Source: JAFDVL01 sp043736395
Lineage (GTDB): Bacteria > Acidobacteriota > Blastocatellia > RBC074
DNA: 18,754 nt
Direction of reading: 5' to 3'
Assembly: GCA_043736395.1 (NCBI GenBank)
Contig: JAYTCQ010000129.1
Coordinates: 1 to 18,754, forward strand
Shown here: positions 1 through 7,286 of the stretch, one piece after another
Layout of the letters: the number at the start of each line of letters is the position of its first letter
Position numbering within the stretch: position 1 is the first letter of the stretch
Notes under the pieces: generated by a model
Databases searched by the model: none
What the model saw: only the letters and a program-made list of their open reading frames with translations
What the model was told of the DNA's origin: nothing
Program-made: the position numbers and the translations under genes

Positions 1-123
1 GCAGATGAGTGCGCCAACCGTCAACAAGTGTTGTCTATTGAGCATTGGGGTGATGGTCAATTAATTAGCAATCAAAATCTGCCTTTTCCCGGGAGACAAT
101 TAAAAATGAACAATGGCGAATGA
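1..123 (+). CDS. 3' end of an unidentified gene (partial, 40 codons)
   Basis: Reading frame 1 is open from the window edge to a TGA at 121-123. The first ~30 residues (for example VLSIEHWGDGQLISNQNLPF) have a normal protein composition, so this is probably the C-terminus of a real plus-strand gene cut by the window edge. The alternating hydrophobic strand vaguely recalls the last strand of histidine-phosphatase (phosphoglycerate mutase-like) proteins, but the stretch is too short to assign. The last codons (MNNGE) and the stop lie inside a heptanucleotide array (105-139), so the C-terminal tail appears to be repeat-derived. Confidence 0.45.
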   Translation, partial: ADECANRQQVLSIEHWGDGQLISNQNLPFPGRQLKMNNGE

Positions 124-139
124 AGAATGATTCATGAGT
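105..139. repeat. Degenerate heptanucleotide array (5 units)
   Basis: Five consecutive 7-base units resembling AATGAAG run from 105 to 139. Each has ATG at its second position (106, 113, 120, 127, 134) and variable flanks. The exact 7-base phase over five units is unlikely in ordinary intergenic DNA. It resembles the short tandemly repeated repetitive (heptanucleotide) sequences known from cyanobacteria and some other bacteria. Units differ from one another, so the array is old or degenerate. Confidence 0.5.
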
Positions 140-215
140 CGCATTCAACTGAACATTGCTATATTAAAGGGGAAAAATTGAAGCAGGTCTTAAAATCAAC
201 TAAAAACAGAACAAT

Positions 216-599
216 CTACGCTTCTTGATTGCGCATAAAATCAGCTAAGCCATTAAATTTTTCCATCAGAAAATCGCGCCACTTTTGTTCGACTTCAAGT
301 TCATCAACGGAAATTTTCATGCACATCAACCATTGATCGCGTTCGGCTTCTCCAATGGCGAAAGGTAGATGACGAGCGCGTAAGCGGGGATGGCCAAATC
401 TCTCAACATACAATTGAGGCCCACCTAACCAACCACTCAAAAACATAAAAAGTTTTTCACGCGAGCCCGACAATCTTTCAGGATGCAAATCACGAATCCC
501 TTTGGCTTCGGGTAGTGTGTCCATTAAATCATAGAAACGATCTACTAATTTGCGAACAGTGGCTTCACCGCCCAGAGCTTCGTAAGGAATTACCATCAT
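216..599 (-). CDS. Group II truncated haemoglobin (GlbO/YjbI-like)
   Basis: This 127-residue protein is the usual size for a 2-over-2 truncated globin. It binds haem and probably O2 or another small ligand in the cytoplasm; the family is linked to O2 handling, NO or peroxide detoxification and redox protection. Key positions visible by comparison with mycobacterial GlbO are Tyr23 (B10), His39 at the CD1 position, proximal His77 (F8) in RARHLPF, and Trp90 (G8), which defines group II. The FGHPRLRARHLPF block is highly characteristic. Two ATGs (597-599 and 594-596) are possible starts and neither has a clear Shine-Dalgarno site. The gene lies 71 bp downstream of the aldo/keto reductase on the same strand, with a strong palindrome in the gap. 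The family call is firm; the physiological role is not known from sequence. Confidence 0.9.
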   Translation of the reverse strand: MMVIPYEALGGEATVRKLVDRFYDLMDTLPEAKGIRDLHPERLSGSREKLFMFLSGWLGGPQLYVERFGHPRLRARHLPFAIGEAERDQWLMCMKISVDELEVEQKWRDFLMEKFNGLADFMRNQEA

Positions 600-612
600 A
601 AAAAATTTAGTC

Positions 613-665
613 GGAGCGCGACTGGGAGCGCCAGCATCTTGCTGGCGCTCCCAGTAGTGCGCTCC
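613..665. repeat. Long perfect palindrome with GGAGCG ends (REP/MITE-like, possible terminator)
   Basis: A perfect 16-bp inverted repeat, ACTGGGAGCGCCAGCA at 621-636 and its complement at 640-655, is separated by only TCT. An outer imperfect pair (GGAGCGCG at 613-620, TGCGCTCC at 658-665) extends it. On the minus strand the structure follows the aldo/keto reductase stop (671) and is followed by CTAAATTTTTT, so it could also end that transcript just before the globin gene. Its GGAGCG...CGCTCC ends recur in the palindromes at 10381 and 18701, which favours a dispersed repeat family. Confidence 0.7.
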
Positions 666-670
666 TAGTG

Positions 671-1633
671 CTAACTATTTAGGGCTTTATTGACGCGGAC
701 AATCGCTTCGTCAACCTCGGCAGTACTCGCAAAGCCAATCACGATGGCATCAACGAAACCGCAGTTCATTGCGTATTGAACTGACTTCTCACGGTCGGCA
801 GCGTCTTTAAAATCCCCCTCGCCGATAATTTTCATCCCGATGATTCCGCGTCCTTTGTCGTGCATGGCTTTGATTTCTTTCAATGCGATTTCAGGCTTTC
901 CCTGAACTGCGTGAACGTTTTTATCATCGCCGTCTACCCGACGTCCTTGTGGATTAACACGGGCTAATTGCAATTGAATCCAATCGTGTTGCGTGGCAGT
1001 TTTCAGTGCTGCCAAACCGTGACAGGACATCCCTTTCAATTTCAACCAGCCTTTATGCTGGGCTTCATCAAAAGCGTCCATCATAATTTTGCATTCTTCC
1101 GGCCAGTTGTGTTTGGTCGTGCAATGAATCAAAACGCTATCAAAATAATCGGTGTTAACTTCTTTGCGAAAACGGTCGAGATGCTTCAAGGGATTGAGAC
1201 GCGTATCGTCTTCGATCCAACGCATTTTGGTTTGAATATACAGCTTTTCGCGCGGCAAGCCTTTGATGGCAGCGTTGACGAAATCATGCGTTTTGTATTG
1301 ATCCGCCGTGTCAATGTAGCGAATCCCGTGATCGAAGCAGTAATGCACCAGCTTCGTAAATCCGTCCTGACCCAGGTCTCGTTGGGTTTTTCCGTTCATC
1401 GTGCCTGTGCCCAAGCCGATACGCGAAATTTTTACTTTGGATTTTCCAAGCTGAACTAAATCGCTGTGCATTCTTTTTATCGGCGCAGCTTCTGCGGTTT
1501 CGCTCAAAGCACCACTCATCGTCAATAAAGACGGGGTAATGGCAGCAGCGCCGGCAACCTCCGCAGACTTGCGTAAAAAATTGCGACGCGAAAATTGATC
1601 CGGTTGCGAATCCTGATTGATTGAATCGTTCAC
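671..1633 (-). CDS. Tat-exported aldo/keto reductase
   Basis: A 320-residue NAD(P)H-dependent oxidoreductase of the aldo/keto reductase superfamily, preceded by a twin-arginine signal. SRRNFLRK (residues 15-22), a hydrophobic stretch at 25-39 and an AEA|A-like cleavage region near 47-50 indicate export of a folded, cofactor-loaded enzyme by the Tat system. The TIM-barrel catalytic tetrad is present: Asp108 and Tyr113 in DTADQY, Lys136 in QTK, and His170 in LIHC. The start is GTG at 1631-1633, supported by a strong AAGGAGGAG Shine-Dalgarno site (1638-1646). The substrate cannot be inferred. The gene ends 71 bp before the globin gene and begins 188 bp after the c-di-GMP protein gene, all on the same strand. 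Many Acidobacteriota and Planctomycetes encode Tat-tagged members of this family (general knowledge, not shown here). Confidence 0.88.
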   Translation of the reverse strand: MNDSINQDSQPDQFSRRNFLRKSAEVAGAAAITPSLLTMSGALSETAEAAPIKRMHSDLVQLGKSKVKISRIGLGTGTMNGKTQRDLGQDGFTKLVHYCFDHGIRYIDTADQYKTHDFVNAAIKGLPREKLYIQTKMRWIEDDTRLNPLKHLDRFRKEVNTDYFDSVLIHCTTKHNWPEECKIMMDAFDEAQHKGWLKLKGMSCHGLAALKTATQHDWIQLQLARVNPQGRRVDGDDKNVHAVQGKPEIALKEIKAMHDKGRGIIGMKIIGEGDFKDAADREKSVQYAMNCGFVDAIVIGFASTAEVDEAIVRVNKALNS

Positions 1634-1761
1634 GATGCTCCTCCTTGTGAAAGCAAAAGCCTGATTGAGGCTAACCTGATTTGGAAACGAACTTCAGATA
1701 CTGAATAGAATCTGTATAATAATATGCAGGAAGTTTTGATTGAGAACAAGAGGAGAGGGAG

Positions 1762-1800
1762 GAGTAATGAGTGGAAAGTAACGAGTGATGAGTGATGAGT
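1762..1800. repeat. Heptanucleotide array, GAGTGAT-type (5.5 units)
   Basis: Positions 1762-1800 divide exactly into 7-base units related to GAGTGAT: two perfect copies (1783-1789, 1790-1796), a partial GAGT (1797-1800), and three diverged copies upstream (1762-1782). It lies in the spacer between the c-di-GMP protein stop and the aldo/keto reductase start. With the array at 105-139 this is the second heptamer-phased element in the window. A 63-codon minus-strand frame running through it reads repeat and low-complexity sequence and is not considered a gene. Confidence 0.55.
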
Positions 1801-1821
1801 TTTGAATTCTATCCAGCGCAA

Positions 1822-4170
1822 CTAGGCTGCTTGCTGCTTTACGTTGCGCGGGTATGTGCCTTCCAATAAGCTCAATACGTTATCTTTGGGCATTGGTTTT
1901 GAGAACAGATAACCCTGAAGATAATCACAGCGCATACTGGCGAGCTGCGCGACCTGCTCTTCGGTTTCAACGCCTTCGGCAATGACTTCCATTCCCAGAT
2001 TGATGGCGAGAGTGATAATTGTTCGAACAATTTCAGAGTTTTTAGAGACGCTCAAACGATTCACAAAGGAACGGTCAATCTTCAAAACATCAATCGGGAA
2101 GCGATGCAAATAGCTTAAGGAAGAATATCCGGTTCCAAAGTCATCGAGTGAGATACGCACGCCAAGTTCTTTCAACTGACGAAGAATTTGAGCGGCGGCA
2201 TCAGGATTTTCGACCAGCGAACTTTCCGTAATTTCCAGTTTGATACTCAAGGGAATGACACCGGTTTCATCAAGAATTTTACGGACTTTTTCGCATAAAT
2301 CAGGATGGGCAAATTGCTTGCCCGAAAGGTTCACACTCACGCTAAGTAAGGGATTACTGGGAAAATCATTTTGCCACTGACGCAGTTGCATGCAGGCTTC
2401 TCGCAACACCCATTGATCCATGGGAATTACCAGTCCGGTTTCTTCCGCAACATCCATAAATTTCACGGGAGGAACTAAGCCTTCCTCTGGATGTTCCCAG
2501 CGAATGAGCGCTTCGAAGCCTCGAACCTGACGAGATTCAGTCGCGACGATTGGTTGATAAAATACGCGAAATTCATTCCGCTGCAAGGCGTACCGTAAAT
2601 CTGTTTCGAGCTGTAATTGTCCAATGGCGCGCGCGTGCATTTCAGTGTCAAAAAGTTCGACGCAGCCGCGTCCGCGATTCTTGGCTTGATACATCGCCGT
2701 ATCCGCCGCTCGCAAAAAATCTTCGGCAGTTTCATGGTGAGCGTGGCTGAGCGCAATGCCAATACTGGCGGAAGCATAAACCTCACGTCCGCTCAATAAA
2801 TACGGCGTCGTCATTTCCTGATGCAATCGTTCAGCCGCCTGAACCGCGTCATCAGAGCTTTTCAAATTGTCTAAAATTACAGCGAATTCGTCTCCGCCGA
2901 GGCGAGCCATCATATCGCCGGGACGCATACATTTTTCCAAGCGTCTGGCGATGCCAATCAGTAATTCATCTCCGACTTGATGACCCAAGCTGTCATTGAC
3001 AACCTTGAAACGATCAAGGTCAAGAAATAAGGCAGCGAATAAATAATCATTGCGATGATTGGAACGATTTAAGGAACGCTTCAACCGATCCATAAACAAA
3101 GCGCGATTCGGCAATCCGGTGAGCACATCGTGAAAAGCGTTATGTAATAATTGTTGTTCAGCACCTTTCGTATCCGTGATGTCGGTGATTGAACCAGCCA
3201 GCCGATAAACGGTTCCGCCTTCATCGGCGGCAGACAAACCACGGACGAGAATCCAACGATAGTCTCCGTCTTTATGCAGCAGTCGGTGTTCGTTACGAAA
3301 CTGCTCGGCCAATCCCATCATGTTTCCTTCGACTTCAGTTTTGAAGGAATCAATATCTTCAGGGTGAATTCGGTTTAACCATTCATCCATGTGAGCCGGG
3401 ATTTCGTCTTTCTCATAACCCAGCATTTCATTCCATCGTTTATCGAAAAAAATCTGATTATTTTTCAAGTCCCAGTCCCAGATTCCGTCATTCGAACTTT
3501 GCGCCACCATCGAATATCTTTGGGCTTCAGATCTTAATTCGCGGACTTCCTGTTTCAGAGTCGAAATGCTTTTGGCCTGATTCTTACCATGCGTTTCAAT
3601 CCGGCCAATTAATCTTTCGTGAGCGGTAACTTGAGATTTAAATTGATCCCGTTCCGCATTCGCCTGCGTTAATCTGGCAGCGACGCGATTTAATTCCAAC
3701 TGTCCCATGACCAACTCTGAGAGGCTGACTAAAGTTTTAATTTGGGATCGAGTTAAATCCTTCGGCTGATAATCCATCACGCTGATCACACCGACTACAA
3801 ATTTATCATGGGTGGTTAAGGGGAAGCCGGCATAATAACGAAAATGCGGTTCGTCGATGATTAAGGGATGGTTTTTAAAACGGTCGTCTTTACAGGCATC
3901 GGTCACAATCAGAGGCAATGAAGATTTCACGATGAGGTTGCTGAAGCTTTTTTGGCGGGTCTCTTCAGAGAATGAAAAACCGACCTGTGATTTATACCAG
4001 GCGGTATCAGCCGTCACAAAACAAATGCTGGCCACCGGCATGTCACAGATTTCCGCCGCTAGTTTTGTCAGCTTGTCAAAACGCTCTTCTGCATCTGTGT
4101 CAAGAATTTGGAGCTGATGCAGAACCTCCAATCTACTTTCTTCATTCGCTTGCAACGATACAATTGTCAT
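1822..4170 (-). CDS. GAF-PAS-GGDEF-EAL c-di-GMP synthase/phosphodiesterase
   Basis: This 782-residue cytoplasmic protein is predicted to make and/or degrade cyclic di-GMP. Domains in order: GAF sensor (about 15-165), a charged, probably coiled-coil linker (165-218), PAS (about 220-335, ending GSITDITDTK), GGDEF (about 340-510) and EAL (about 520-775). The GGDEF active site is intact (residues 425-429), with an RxxD inhibitory site (RPGD, 416-419) exactly five residues upstream. The EAL domain keeps Glu553, Asn614, Glu646, Asp676-Asp677, Lys697, Glu732 and Gln752, so hydrolysis should also be possible. There are no membrane segments; input must be cytoplasmic, through ligands of GAF or PAS. 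ATG at 4168-4170 is preceded only by a weak GAGAGAAG. It is divergent from the chemosensory cluster, which makes a shared role in surface or motility behaviour plausible but unproven. Confidence 0.95.
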   Translation of the reverse strand: MTIVSLQANEESRLEVLHQLQILDTDAEERFDKLTKLAAEICDMPVASICFVTADTAWYKSQVGFSFSEETRQKSFSNLIVKSSLPLIVTDACKDDRFKNHPLIIDEPHFRYYAGFPLTTHDKFVVGVISVMDYQPKDLTRSQIKTLVSLSELVMGQLELNRVAARLTQANAERDQFKSQVTAHERLIGRIETHGKNQAKSISTLKQEVRELRSEAQRYSMVAQSSNDGIWDWDLKNNQIFFDKRWNEMLGYEKDEIPAHMDEWLNRIHPEDIDSFKTEVEGNMMGLAEQFRNEHRLLHKDGDYRWILVRGLSAADEGGTVYRLAGSITDITDTKGAEQQLLHNAFHDVLTGLPNRALFMDRLKRSLNRSNHRNDYLFAALFLDLDRFKVVNDSLGHQVGDELLIGIARRLEKCMRPGDMMARLGGDEFAVILDNLKSSDDAVQAAERLHQEMTTPYLLSGREVYASASIGIALSHAHHETAEDFLRAADTAMYQAKNRGRGCVELFDTEMHARAIGQLQLETDLRYALQRNEFRVFYQPIVATESRQVRGFEALIRWEHPEEGLVPPVKFMDVAEETGLVIPMDQWVLREACMQLRQWQNDFPSNPLLSVSVNLSGKQFAHPDLCEKVRKILDETGVIPLSIKLEITESSLVENPDAAAQILRQLKELGVRISLDDFGTGYSSLSYLHRFPIDVLKIDRSFVNRLSVSKNSEIVRTIITLAINLGMEVIAEGVETEEQVAQLASMRCDYLQGYLFSKPMPKDNVLSLLEGTYPRNVKQQAA

Positions 4171-4436
4171 GCTGATTAACTTCTCTCAAGTCGATCTTTG
4201 TTTTGAGACTTTGGCGGCTAAGGCTGACCGCGCTGGCGAAAGGGGGAATCACACCCATAGTCAACCAAAACAGGTATGCAATCTTTAGACCGAAGATCGG
4301 CTAAAACCTTCAATCTTTCCGACCTCATCAATTTATCAAATAAATACGCTACAAAACTCTAATAAACTGATGATATTTAATTACCAACTCTGTCTCAGAA
4401 CTTCTTTCAAATTGACAATTCCTGTTATTTGAAGGC

Positions 4437-4452
4437 TGTCAGATAATGTCAG
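4437..4452 (+). promoter_or_regulatory. TGTCAG direct repeat, possible activator-binding site
   Basis: TGTCAG occurs at 4437-4442 and 4447-4452, exactly one helical turn apart, and its inverse TGACA occurs at 4413-4417. The boxes lie about 85-125 bp upstream of the start point predicted from the sigma-54-like promoter, the usual distance for an enhancer-binding protein site. The function is inferred only from spacing and repetition. Confidence 0.3.
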
Positions 4453-4511
4453 TTCCGTCTTTGAAAACTACAAAATTATTCAAAACCCTTATATTTCCAC
4501 AATAAAATTGG

Positions 4512-4526
4512 TGGTACGCAAATTGC
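4512..4526 (+). promoter_or_regulatory. Putative sigma-54 (RpoN) -24/-12 promoter of the chemosensory cluster
   Basis: TGGTACGCAAATTGC matches the sigma-54 consensus TGGCACGNNNNTTGC at every fixed position except one (T for C in TGGCAC, a common variant). The GG (4513-4514) and GC (4525-4526) dinucleotides are exactly 10 bases apart. The predicted transcription start is near 4538, giving a leader of roughly 140 bases before the ATG at 4676. It points toward the cluster and lies in the only large gap before it. Confidence 0.6.
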
Positions 4527-4675
4527 CCCTTACTCCGTGGAGTTTCTATGTCCGGCTGAGTTTCCACTCACGGTCAAGCCAGCACACAACTGGTACAAAA
4601 AATCTCAACGAAAATGGATGATTGAAGGCAGTTACTCAGGAGCAGGCTTTTATTAATAGAAAGCTGAGAGAGCGA

Positions 4676-6016
4676 ATGACATCAAATTCACAACACGAAT
4701 TGACGACCTTACAGGAAGGAATCGCGCTTGCCCTTAAAGGCAATAAAGCCTCAGCTCGCAAGCTGCTGGATAAAGTAGTCGAATCCAATCCTAGAAATGA
4801 ATTAGCCTGGCTCTGGCTGGCTTCAGCTTCTGAAACGAATGAAGATTGTATTCATTGCTGGCGGCAGGTGTTGCGCATGAACGCCACCTCCGAACACGCC
4901 ATCAATGGCTTACGACGGCTGTTATTTCAAGATGGAATCGCTTCCGCCAAGGCGGGCGACAAGGTCAAAGCGCGCGAGCTACTGATTGAATTATCCCAAA
5001 TTGACAGCACCAACGAAGTCGCTTTTCTTTGGTTGGCGACAGTCGCGAAAGACGCTGAAGAGGCTTCTAAATATACGCGCCGTGTGCTCGAAATAAATCC
5101 GGCAAATGACCGTGCGCAGGCTTTCCTGCAAAAGCTGAAACCGCAACCTCCCAAAGTCGCAGTAGAGCGAACTGCGCCGAAAGACGATTTTCAAATCGCG
5201 CTTTCAACTTCCGGTTGGAGCTGCCCTCTCTGTGGCAGTATGTCGTTAAAATCCGTCTCAAAATGTCCGAAATGTTTGGCAGTTGTTTCGCTGGCTAATC
5301 TGGATGAGATTCTGAATAACCCTGATGTGAACGTTCCCATTATTCGTGAATCGGTGCGCCGACTTGAGGATCAATGTGACCGTCTGGGGACGAGTGTAGA
5401 TTATTTTACTCTCTATAACCTGGGACTCGGATATCTCAATCTCAAACGCCTGAGTGAAGGTACGCGGTATTTACAGGATGCCACCAAGCTCAAACAAAAG
5501 GACGAAAAACTAAAGGCGCAAGTTGAAGCTCTGCTCCAGCGTTCGCACGGACACGCAGTTGAAGCCACGCAAAATCTCAAAGCGGCGGAACCCGTTTTGC
5601 AGGAAGAGCTGCCCACCGAGGTAGTAGCAGCTAAAACAGGATGTTTCACGATTCTGGCCGTTGACGATAGTCCAACCATTCAAAAAATCATTTCCATGTC
5701 TTTAACGAAATATGGACACCAGGTCATCACCGCCGGAAATGGATTGGAAGCTTTAAATCGTCTCAAGGAAATAGTTCCTGATGTGATTTTATCGGATATT
5801 ACAATGCCGCACATGGACGGTTATCAGCTCTGCAAAATGATTCGGGGAAATTCAGTCACACGGCAAATACCAGTCATCATGCTGTCTGGAAAAGACGGTA
5901 TTTTTGACAAACTCCGGGGCAAAATGGTGGGAGCGACGGCGTATATTACCAAACCATTTGAGACCGATAAATTACTTCAGACCATTGATATGCATTGTCA
6001 AAATGTTAATCACTAG
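4676..6016 (+). CDS. TPR / zinc-ribbon / response-regulator protein (PilG-like receiver)
   Basis: This 446-residue protein joins protein-interaction repeats to a phosphorylatable receiver. Residues 8-155 are tetratricopeptide-like repeats (NPRNELAWLWLA, then a diverged second copy). A zinc ribbon follows, with Cys183, Cys186, Cys197 and Cys200 in two CPxC pairs. A further helical, TPR-like region (225-290) and a short linker lead to a CheY-like receiver (323-442) with Asp330-Asp331, phosphoacceptor Asp374, Ser404 and Lys426. The receiver should accept phosphate from the CheA encoded downstream; the TPR and ribbon presumably dock partners. I prefer ATG 4676, preceded by GAGAGAG, over an in-frame TTG at 4622 that would add 18 residues and has no ribosome-binding site. 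It is the first gene of the cluster, 63 bp before the PilH-like gene. Confidence 0.85.
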   Translation: MTSNSQHELTTLQEGIALALKGNKASARKLLDKVVESNPRNELAWLWLASASETNEDCIHCWRQVLRMNATSEHAINGLRRLLFQDGIASAKAGDKVKARELLIELSQIDSTNEVAFLWLATVAKDAEEASKYTRRVLEINPANDRAQAFLQKLKPQPPKVAVERTAPKDDFQIALSTSGWSCPLCGSMSLKSVSKCPKCLAVVSLANLDEILNNPDVNVPIIRESVRRLEDQCDRLGTSVDYFTLYNLGLGYLNLKRLSEGTRYLQDATKLKQKDEKLKAQVEALLQRSHGHAVEATQNLKAAEPVLQEELPTEVVAAKTGCFTILAVDDSPTIQKIISMSLTKYGHQVITAGNGLEALNRLKEIVPDVILSDITMPHMDGYQLCKMIRGNSVTRQIPVIMLSGKDGIFDKLRGKMVGATAYITKPFETDKLLQTIDMHCQNVNH

Positions 6017-6079
6017 CGTCTGACGATGTCTTAGTTTTTTTATTTTTAGTTACATTTTCGATTTGAAAGGAAGCTTACT

Positions 6080-6445
6080 ATGCCGCAAGAGAAAATTTTG
6101 ATTGTTGACGACAGCCCGGTGCAGATGAAAATGGCAACCGCGGCCTTACAAGGTCAGGGTTACCGAATCGTGACCGCCGTGGACGGCGAAGAAGCCTTGG
6201 ATAAAGCCAAATCCGAGAAGCCGGATTTAATTGTTTTGGATGTCATCCTGCCAGGACAAAATGGTTTTCAAATTTGCCGGACGCTCAAAACCTCCAATGA
6301 TACAAAAGATATTCCCGTCGTTTTGTTAACCAGCAAAAATCAGGAAAGCGATAAGTTCTGGGGGATGCGACAAGGTGCTGATGCTTACATTACCAAACCA
6401 TTTATGGATGAAGATTTAATCACGACAGTGGCGAAGTACCTCTAA
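6080..6445 (+). CDS. Single-domain response regulator, PilH-like
   Basis: This 121-residue protein consists only of a CheY-like receiver domain. Acidic pocket Asp10-Asp11, phosphoacceptor Asp54 (IVLDVILP), Thr84 and Lys106 (ITKPF) are all present, so it should be phosphorylated by the CheA encoded in the same cluster. The block DKFWGMRQGADAYITKP (92-107) is typical of PilH, the second receiver of Pil-Chp systems, which controls pilus retraction or acts as a phosphate sink. No DNA-binding or enzymatic output domain is attached. The ribosome-binding site AAAGGAAG (6066-6073) supports ATG 6080. It lies between the TPR-receiver gene and CheW, the order pilG-pilH-pilI-pilJ seen in Pseudomonas. Confidence 0.9.
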   Translation: MPQEKILIVDDSPVQMKMATAALQGQGYRIVTAVDGEEALDKAKSEKPDLIVLDVILPGQNGFQICRTLKTSNDTKDIPVVLLTSKNQESDKFWGMRQGADAYITKPFMDEDLITTVAKYL

Positions 6446-6462
6446 GAGCAAGACCGCCTGCA

Positions 6463-7101
6463 ATGAATCTGACTACTATGAGCGAAGCATTACAAAATCA
6501 AAATAACGCTGCCTTCTCGACCACGAATGAGGCAGCTTCGGGTTATCAAATACCCTCCATGGAAGCTGTCATCTCTCAAATCGACCGCGAAGTCCAAACG
6601 ACGTCTTCAAATGTTCAAGGGAATACAGCGCTCCCCGGAATAACTAAAAAATCGCAGGTCACGCAGTCGAAGTTTATTATTTTTTCTTTAGGCGGCAGTA
6701 AGTATGCCGTGCCGATTCATCAGGTTCTTGAGGTTGGTGAACCCCAGCGGATTACTCCCGTTCCCAATGTTCCTAATTGGGTGTTAGGCGTAACCAACTT
6801 ACGTGGTGACATTATTTCAGTGGTAGATTGTGGTGCGTTTTTAAATATCCATGAAAAAAATTCACTAACACTCAGCAGCATGTGTGTTGTCCGTAATAAA
6901 CGTCAGGACATGACCACCAGCCTCATGGTGGATAACATCGAAGGAATGCTGAACCTTGACGAGAAATTTATTGCGCTGCCAGAAGCTTCCGGCAATAACC
7001 AGCTCCTGGTCTTCCTCCAGGGAATTTATGAACACAGTGGACAACTGTTAAATGTTCTCAATCTGGAAGGATTACTTTCTTCGATGGAATTATCCGAATA
7101 G
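6463..7101 (+). CDS. CheW-family coupling protein (PilI-like)
   Basis: This 212-residue adaptor links the receptors to CheA in the signalling array. The CheW fold covers about 67-208 and carries the conserved WVLGVTNLRGDIISVVD segment (106-122). Residues 1-65 are a Ser/Thr/Gln/Asn-rich, probably disordered extension not found in minimal CheW. The gene starts 17 bp after the PilH-like gene. ATG 6463 has no strong Shine-Dalgarno site, and an in-frame ATG at 6478 would remove five residues, so the exact start is uncertain. Its place directly before the first receptor matches PilI. Confidence 0.92.
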   Translation: MNLTTMSEALQNQNNAAFSTTNEAASGYQIPSMEAVISQIDREVQTTSSNVQGNTALPGITKKSQVTQSKFIIFSLGGSKYAVPIHQVLEVGEPQRITPVPNVPNWVLGVTNLRGDIISVVDCGAFLNIHEKNSLTLSSMCVVRNKRQDMTTSLMVDNIEGMLNLDEKFIALPEASGNNQLLVFLQGIYEHSGQLLNVLNLEGLLSSMELSE

Positions 7102-7125
7102 CACTGCCCAGGCTTTTCACCCCTC

Positions 7126-7147
7126 GTATTACTTTTATTAGTAATAC
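7126..7147 (+). repeat. 8-bp AT-rich inverted repeat between CheW and receptor genes
   Basis: GTATTACT (7126-7133) and its exact complement AGTAATAC (7140-7147) flank a 6-base loop in the 185 bp spacer before the receptor gene. The stem has little GC and no T-tract follows, so it is a poor terminator. It could be a mild RNA structure or protein-binding palindrome, or chance. Confidence 0.25.
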
Positions 7148-7286
7148 CGCCCTCCAACACCCAACGTCAATTTTTACCGCTACTTTGTCGTAGCGCTCAG
7201 GTTCAGGCTGGAAGTTACAGCTTGAATATCGCTTAAAACTCACAGGCTACTTTAGAGGTACAACACCTCACGATTTCGGAGAGACC

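Larger units (their letters stand above)
4171..4675. other. Divergent intergenic region, 505 bp
   Basis: This AT-rich spacer separates the divergent c-di-GMP gene from the chemosensory cluster. It should hold both promoters. On the plus strand it has a sigma-54-like element (4512-4526) and repeated TGTCAG boxes (4437-4452). I see no convincing sigma-70 pair for either direction: a TTGACA at 4412-4417 has no well-spaced -10 box. No RNA gene or small coding frame is convincing. Confidence 0.6.

Noticed and set aside
968..1459. 163-codon plus-strand open frame
   Set aside because: It is antisense to the aldo/keto reductase, whose catalytic motifs and strong ribosome-binding site are clear; the translated sequence has no recognisable domain.
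1630..1821. 63-codon minus-strand frame between the c-di-GMP gene and the reductase
   Set aside because: It passes through the heptanucleotide array and a low-complexity Leu/Ser stretch and overlaps the start of the reductase; best seen as chance.
4412..4447. Sigma-70 promoter TTGACA ... GATAAT
   Set aside because: The spacer is 24 bases, far outside the 16-18 range; the sigma-54-like element downstream is a better promoter candidate.
6017..6060. Terminator after the TPR-receiver gene (T-rich stretch 6033-6049)
   Set aside because: The T-run is clear but there is no stable hairpin before it, only 3-4 bp stems, and the next genes belong to the same cluster.
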